Assembly: GCA_963781775.1 (NCBI GenBank)
Contig: CAWAHE010000013.1
Coordinates: 62,001-126,000 of the forward strand
DNA from: CAVSRC01 sp963781775
GTDB taxonomy: Bacteria > Pseudomonadota > Alphaproteobacteria > Rhizobiales > Kaistiaceae
DNA: 64,000 nucleotides
Reading direction: 5' to 3'
Shown here: positions 61,101 through 64,000 of the stretch, one piece after another
How positions within the stretch are numbered: position 1 is the stretch's first letter
Layout: each line of letters begins with the position of its first letter
Notes under the pieces: generated by a model
The model's input: the letters and a program-made list of their open reading frames with translations, nothing else
Told to the model about the DNA's origin: nothing
The model's database searches: none
Made by a program: the position numbers and the translations under genes

Positions 61101-61620
61101 TTCCTACGTCATGTACCCCAAGGTCTTCGCCGATTTCGCCAAGGCGGCGGATACCTACGGCCCGGTCAGCGTGTTGCCGACGCCGGTCTTCTTCTACGGC
61201 CTGCCGGCTGGCGAGGAAGTGCCGGTTGAACTCGAGAAGGGCAAGACGCTGATCGTCCGCACCCAGGCGATCGGCGACACCGACGAGGAAGGCAACGTCC
61301 GCGTCTTCTTCGAACTGAACGGCCAGCCGCGCATGGCCAAGGTGCCGGATCGTGCGCATGGCGCCGGCGGCAAGGCGGCGCGGCGCAAGGCTGAGGAGGG
61401 CAACGCGCTCCATGTCGCCGCGCCGATGCCAGGCGTCGTTTCGACGCTTGCCGTCCATTCCGGTCAGGCGGTCAAGGCCGGCGACGTGCTGCTCTCCATC
61501 GAAGCGATGAAGATGGAGACGGCGCTGCATGCCGAACGCGACGGCACCATCGCCGAGGTGCTTGTCGCCGCCGGCGCGCAGATCGACGCCAAGGATCTTC
61601 TGGTTGTGTTCGGGGGGTAG
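58162..61620 (+). CDS. pyc: Pyruvate carboxylase
   Basis: 1152 residues from a GTG at 58162 with AAGGGG upstream. The biotin carboxylase part (about 1-450; KASWGGGGRGMR as the ATP-grasp loop, then the EVNPRIQVEHTVTEE segment), the carboxyltransferase barrel (about 530-800; DTTMRDAHQSLLATRMR, HFHTHDTSG) and the biotin carrier domain with AMKM (Lys1117) are all complete in one chain. It makes oxaloacetate from pyruvate, bicarbonate and ATP, refilling the TCA cycle. Length matches the alpha4 single-chain enzymes. Confidence 0.97.
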   Translation: MPIRKILVANRSEIAIRVFRAANELGRGTVAVFAEEDKLALHRFKADEAYQIGKMPDGKTLGPIAAYLSIPEIIRVAKESGADAIHPGYGLLSESPEFADACAAAGITFIGPSPDTMRKLGDKVSARNLAVSVGVPVMPASEPLPDDMATVKKMAAEIGYPVMLKASWGGGGRGMRVIPDAATLERDFVAAKREAKAAFGKDEVYLEKLVQRARHVEVQILADSHGSIVHLFERDCTVQRRHQKVVERAPAPYLNDAKRQELCGYAVAIAHAANYRGAGTVEFLMDADTGAIYFIEVNPRIQVEHTVTEEVTGIDIVKAQIRIAEGAAIGEKDSGVPRQGEIRLNGHALQCRITTEDPEHNFIPDYGRITAYRGATGFGIRLDGGTAYSGAVITRFYDPLLEKITAWAPDPQEAVARMNRALREFRIRGVATNLTFLENIIAHPAFRNASYTTRFIDETPELFESVKRQDRATKLLTYIADVTVNGHPDTRGRPRPAKETLVVPAPSFGVEPVPGTKQRLDADGPEAFAKWMRAEKRALVTDTTMRDAHQSLLATRMRSHDLTVIAPAYAQALPQLLSLECWGGATFDVAMRFLAEDPWERLAEIREKAPNILLQMLLRGSNAVGYTNYPDNVVKFFVAQAADAGVDLFRVFDCLNWVENMRVSMEAVRAAGKLCEGAMCYTGDILDPDRAKYSLKYYVGLARDLEKAGAHIIGVKDMGGLLKPAAAKKLIATLREETDLPIHFHTHDTSGISSASVLAAVEAGVDAFDAAINSMSGLTSQPCLGSLVEALADTDRATGLDPVAIRQISFYFEAVRAQYSAFESDLRFGASEVYLHEMPGGQFTNLKEQARSLGLEARWHEVARAYADVNMLFGDIVKVTPSSKVVGDLALMMVAGDLTPADIVDPKRDIAFPDSVVQMMRGDLGQPPGGWPKDLQKKVLKGQTPITARPGSLLPAADLDAERKAAEEKAGTAIDDHALASYVMYPKVFADFAKAADTYGPVSVLPTPVFFYGLPAGEEVPVELEKGKTLIVRTQAIGDTDEEGNVRVFFELNGQPRMAKVPDRAHGAGGKAARRKAEEGNALHVAAPMPGVVSTLAVHSGQAVKAGDVLLSIEAMKMETALHAERDGTIAEVLVAAGAQIDAKDLLVVFGG

Positions 61621-61747
61621 GCGCCGCCTGCCCAACAAACGCGCTGGCTTGTGACAATGCGCAGGAGTAGCTGTCGCTACCCCGAGAGCGGCGGCACGCG
61701 TTCTCTCGGGCCTCGTCTCATCGGTGCCGAAAGGTAGGGGTGCGAAT

Positions 61748-62608
61748 ATGGCGAAGTCTAGTAAAGCAGCAACGATCACCGAGCATGAATTGCAGCAGTG
61801 CGAGAAGGCCAACGCGACCGGGTTGACGCCGGTCGTGTTCATCCACGGTTTGTGGCTGTTGCCGTCGAGCTGGGATCGCTGGGTCAAGATGTTCGAGAAA
61901 GCTGGGTTCACGGCGCTGACGCCCGGCTGGCCGGACGATCCCGAGACCGTCGAAGAAGCCAACGCCAAACCCGCGGTATTTGCCAACAAGACGATCGGTC
62001 AGGTCGCCGATCATTTTGCCAAGGTGATTGGCGGCTTGAAGAAAAAACCCGCCGTCATCGGCCATTCGTTTGGCGGCCTGTTGACGCAGATCGTGGCCGG
62101 CCGCGGGCTGGCGAAGGTCTCCGTCGCCATCGATCCGGCGCCGTTCCAGGGCGTCCTGCCGCTGCCGTTCTCGGCGCTCAAGTCGGCGTTTCCGGTGCTC
62201 GGCAATCCCGCCAACCGCAAGCGCGCCGTGCCGCTCACCTATGAGCAGTTCCGCTATGGCTTCGCCAATGCGGTCAGCGAGGACGAGGCGCACGAACTTT
62301 ACGACAAATATGCCGTGCCGGCGGCCGGTGCGCCACTGTTTCAGGCGGCGTTCGCCAACTTGAATCCGTGGAGCGAAGACAAGGTCGACACCAAGAATCC
62401 GAAACGCGGGCCGCTGCTCATCGTTTCGGGCGAGAAGGACCACACGGTGCCATGGTCGATCGCCAACGCCTCCTACAAGCAGCAGAAGAAGAATGAGGGC
62501 GTCACCGAAATCGTGGAAATGAAGAACCGCGGCCACGCGCTGACCATCGATAGCGGCTGGAAGGAAGTCGCCGAGACAGCGCTCGCCTTCGTCCAGCGGT
62601 ACGTCTAG
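61748..62608 (+). CDS. Alpha/beta hydrolase
   Basis: 286 residues from the ATG at 61748 (GGTAGGGG upstream); a GTG at 61724 is possible. The oxyanion segment is VFIHGLWLLPSSW, the nucleophile GHSFGG, the acid in SGEKDHTVP and the His in NRGHAL. It resembles the small hydrolase group often annotated as AB hydrolase superfamily esterases or lipases. No signal peptide, so cytoplasmic. Substrate unknown. Confidence 0.88.
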   Translation: MAKSSKAATITEHELQQCEKANATGLTPVVFIHGLWLLPSSWDRWVKMFEKAGFTALTPGWPDDPETVEEANAKPAVFANKTIGQVADHFAKVIGGLKKKPAVIGHSFGGLLTQIVAGRGLAKVSVAIDPAPFQGVLPLPFSALKSAFPVLGNPANRKRAVPLTYEQFRYGFANAVSEDEAHELYDKYAVPAAGAPLFQAAFANLNPWSEDKVDTKNPKRGPLLIVSGEKDHTVPWSIANASYKQQKKNEGVTEIVEMKNRGHALTIDSGWKEVAETALAFVQRYV

Positions 62609-62678
62609 CCACTCCCGCGCGCCGGCCGGCGGGGTCCTCATCCCGCTGGCCGCAGCGTCCTCGCGCGGCTTGCGCTCC

Positions 62679-63902
62679 TCAGGCGGTGCGTCCGACGCCT
62701 TCGCCTTCCGCCGATGCCGCCAGCCGGTTCGCGATGCGCCCGACAACGTAGCGTGCATCGCGCCCGGCGCCGTGGATCATCGCCGACGACAGCGCGTACA
62801 GGAAATGCTGGCCGGTGAAATAGAGACCGGGGTACTCGGCCACTACGCCACGATCCTGAACCGGCCGTCCGTGCTCCATTTTCAGGGGCAGCCTGATCCA
62901 GTCGAGCCCGGCGTCGAAGCCGTTGCACCAGACGATATTGGCGACGTCGAGCGTGCGGCCGCCTTCCAGCACTGGCCTGCCGTCGTGCACGCCGGACATC
63001 CGCGGGGCGCGCTCGACACCGAGAGCGGCGAGCTCCTTCGACTTCACCCGGATCAAGGGCCCGCCATGCGAAACCAGCTTCGGCCGCGCCTTGCGGCCAA
63101 AGGGTGTGCCGGTCGTCAACACGCGGTGAAAAATGACGCGAAACAGCGGACGGCACAGCACGTGCAGTCCGAGGAAGCTTTCCACGCGGAATGGAACCTC
63201 GCCGGTGCTGCGCCCGGAAAGGACGACGGGGTGGCCCGCCGCCGCCACTTCACGCGCGATCTCCGCGCCCGAGTTGCCGGCACCGACGATGAGGACATTG
63301 CCGGCATTTAGCTGAAACGGCCCGCGATAATCGCGTGAGTGAATCTGCGTGATATCGGGCGACAGCCCGCTCGCGAAGTCGGGCACCTTCGGGCGCTGAT
63401 AATTCGACATTGCCACCACGACCTGCTGCGCCCGGAAGCGTTGCCCGCCTGCTTCGATCACGAAGCTGTCGCCATCGCGCGTCAGGCTTTCGACGCGGTG
63501 GCTGGTGCGCACCGGCAGGTCGAAACGCGCCGCATAGGCTTCGAGGTAGTCGGCCATCTCGTCCTTGGTGGGGAAGGTCGCCGTCGTGGCGGGGTAGGGC
63601 ATTCCGTCGAGCCCATCAAACGGGGCGGGCGTGAACAGGCGAAGCGAATCCCATCGCTTCCGCCAGACGTCGCCGACGCGCGCGTGCGCGTCGAGGATCA
63701 CGAAGGGAATGCCGTGGCGTCTGAGGTGGTAGCCGACGGACAGGCCGGATTGGCCGGCGCCGATCACGATGACGGGAAATGATTCCGCACCGCTGGTGAC
63801 GGTTTTCAGTGACCGCCTGTCGGCATGCTTGGCGAAGGCTGTGCCTTCCTCCAGATGACCCTTGGCGGCTTCGCGCAATGCACTGATGGATTGGGCGTTC
63901 AT
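62679..63902 (-). CDS. Flavin-containing monooxygenase-like oxidoreductase
   Basis: 407 residues from the ATG at 63902 (GGAGA upstream). The FAD-binding GAGQSGLSVGYHLRRHG lies at about 48-64, the NADPH-binding GAGNSGAEIAREV at about 205-217, and the FMO fingerprint QIHSRDYRGP lies between. The C-terminal NIVWCNGFDAG and GLYFTGQHFLYALSS are also typical. It may oxidise a nitrogen or sulfur compound, or act as a Baeyer-Villiger-type enzyme or putative oxidoreductase CzcO. It lies 70 bases from the convergent hydrolase gene. Confidence 0.9.
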   Translation of the reverse strand: MNAQSISALREAAKGHLEEGTAFAKHADRRSLKTVTSGAESFPVIVIGAGQSGLSVGYHLRRHGIPFVILDAHARVGDVWRKRWDSLRLFTPAPFDGLDGMPYPATTATFPTKDEMADYLEAYAARFDLPVRTSHRVESLTRDGDSFVIEAGGQRFRAQQVVVAMSNYQRPKVPDFASGLSPDITQIHSRDYRGPFQLNAGNVLIVGAGNSGAEIAREVAAAGHPVVLSGRSTGEVPFRVESFLGLHVLCRPLFRVIFHRVLTTGTPFGRKARPKLVSHGGPLIRVKSKELAALGVERAPRMSGVHDGRPVLEGGRTLDVANIVWCNGFDAGLDWIRLPLKMEHGRPVQDRGVVAEYPGLYFTGQHFLYALSSAMIHGAGRDARYVVGRIANRLAASAEGEGVGRTA

Positions 63903-64000
63903 GACGGCTTCTCCGTTTGGATTGCCGTGCAAAGTAGGCAGCGACCCCCGGCCGCGCTTCGGGCGAACCACCCAGGAACGGCCGAAGTCGGCCGTGGGTA

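Noticed and set aside
60013..61989. 658-codon open frame antisense to pyc
   Set aside because: Same shadow effect opposite a fully conserved pyruvate carboxylase; no ribosome site or family.

Overview
The window is a GC-rich, densely coded stretch of chromosome from an alphaproteobacterium, most likely a Hyphomicrobiales (Rhizobiales) relative. The pointers are small families typical of that group (DUF4170, DUF1344), the ScfR/RamB-type regulator divergent from isocitrate lyase, a UgpABCE-type sugar ABC operon with a ROK regulator, and very high GC at third codon positions. I see no rRNA, tRNA, insertion sequence, phage gene or CRISPR array. Gene assignments come from motif and family recognition in translated sequence; no database search was possible.

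Layout. 0-2.8 kb: 3' part of a glutamine amidotransferase, a strong twin hairpin, a secreted Gly-rich TPR protein, and a divergent ECF sigma/anti-sigma pair. 2.8-5.9 kb: glyoxylate-shunt module (ScfR-type regulator, aceA, DUF4170). 6-9.6 kb: copper/thiol module (DsbA-like protein, CsoR repressor, CopA ATPase) with a clear CsoR-type operator. 9.6-19.6 kb: sugar ABC importer operon containing an argininosuccinate-lyase paralogue, facing a ROK regulator, a large PIG-L deacetylase and DUF3830. 20-24.7 kb: a frameshifted SpoU/TrmH methyltransferase, a GNAT protein, and pyrF, pyrC and pyrE. 24.7-35.4 kb: mixed metabolic genes, a membrane GGDEF-EAL protein and a FeeM-type acyltransferase behind a TTAA-rich promoter. 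35.5-38 kb: a sulfite-oxidase-fold molybdoenzyme beside a flavin reductase, then a protein with terpenoid-cyclase-like repeats. 38-42 kb: epimerase, methyltransferase, glycerate kinase and PfkB kinase. 42.2-46.9 kb: a probable surface-polysaccharide or acyl-modification locus (CelD-like acyltransferase, frameshifted FAD enzyme, degenerate AMP-binding protein, polysaccharide deacetylase). 47-56.6 kb: GST, short SDR, FAH-family enzyme, small exported proteins, CPBP protease, orphan TAXI binding protein, UxaA-family dehydratase, frameshifted ribokinase and a tautomerase. 56.7-64 kb: an unknown exported protein, pyruvate carboxylase, an alpha/beta hydrolase and a flavin monooxygenase.

How the parts fit. 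aceA with its regulator and pyruvate carboxylase point to growth on acetate or acyl-CoA with anaplerosis. The ABC/ROK/PIG-L/DUF3830 divergon looks like a dedicated uptake and processing system for an acylated or amino sugar. The most intriguing observations are the argininosuccinate-lyase paralogue inside that operon; the 42-47 kb locus, whose promoter shares TTAACCTTAA and GTTAACGTT motifs with the FeeM-type gene 14 kb away; and three independent one-base frameshifts in otherwise well-conserved genes (SpoU methyltransferase, FAD enzyme, ribokinase).
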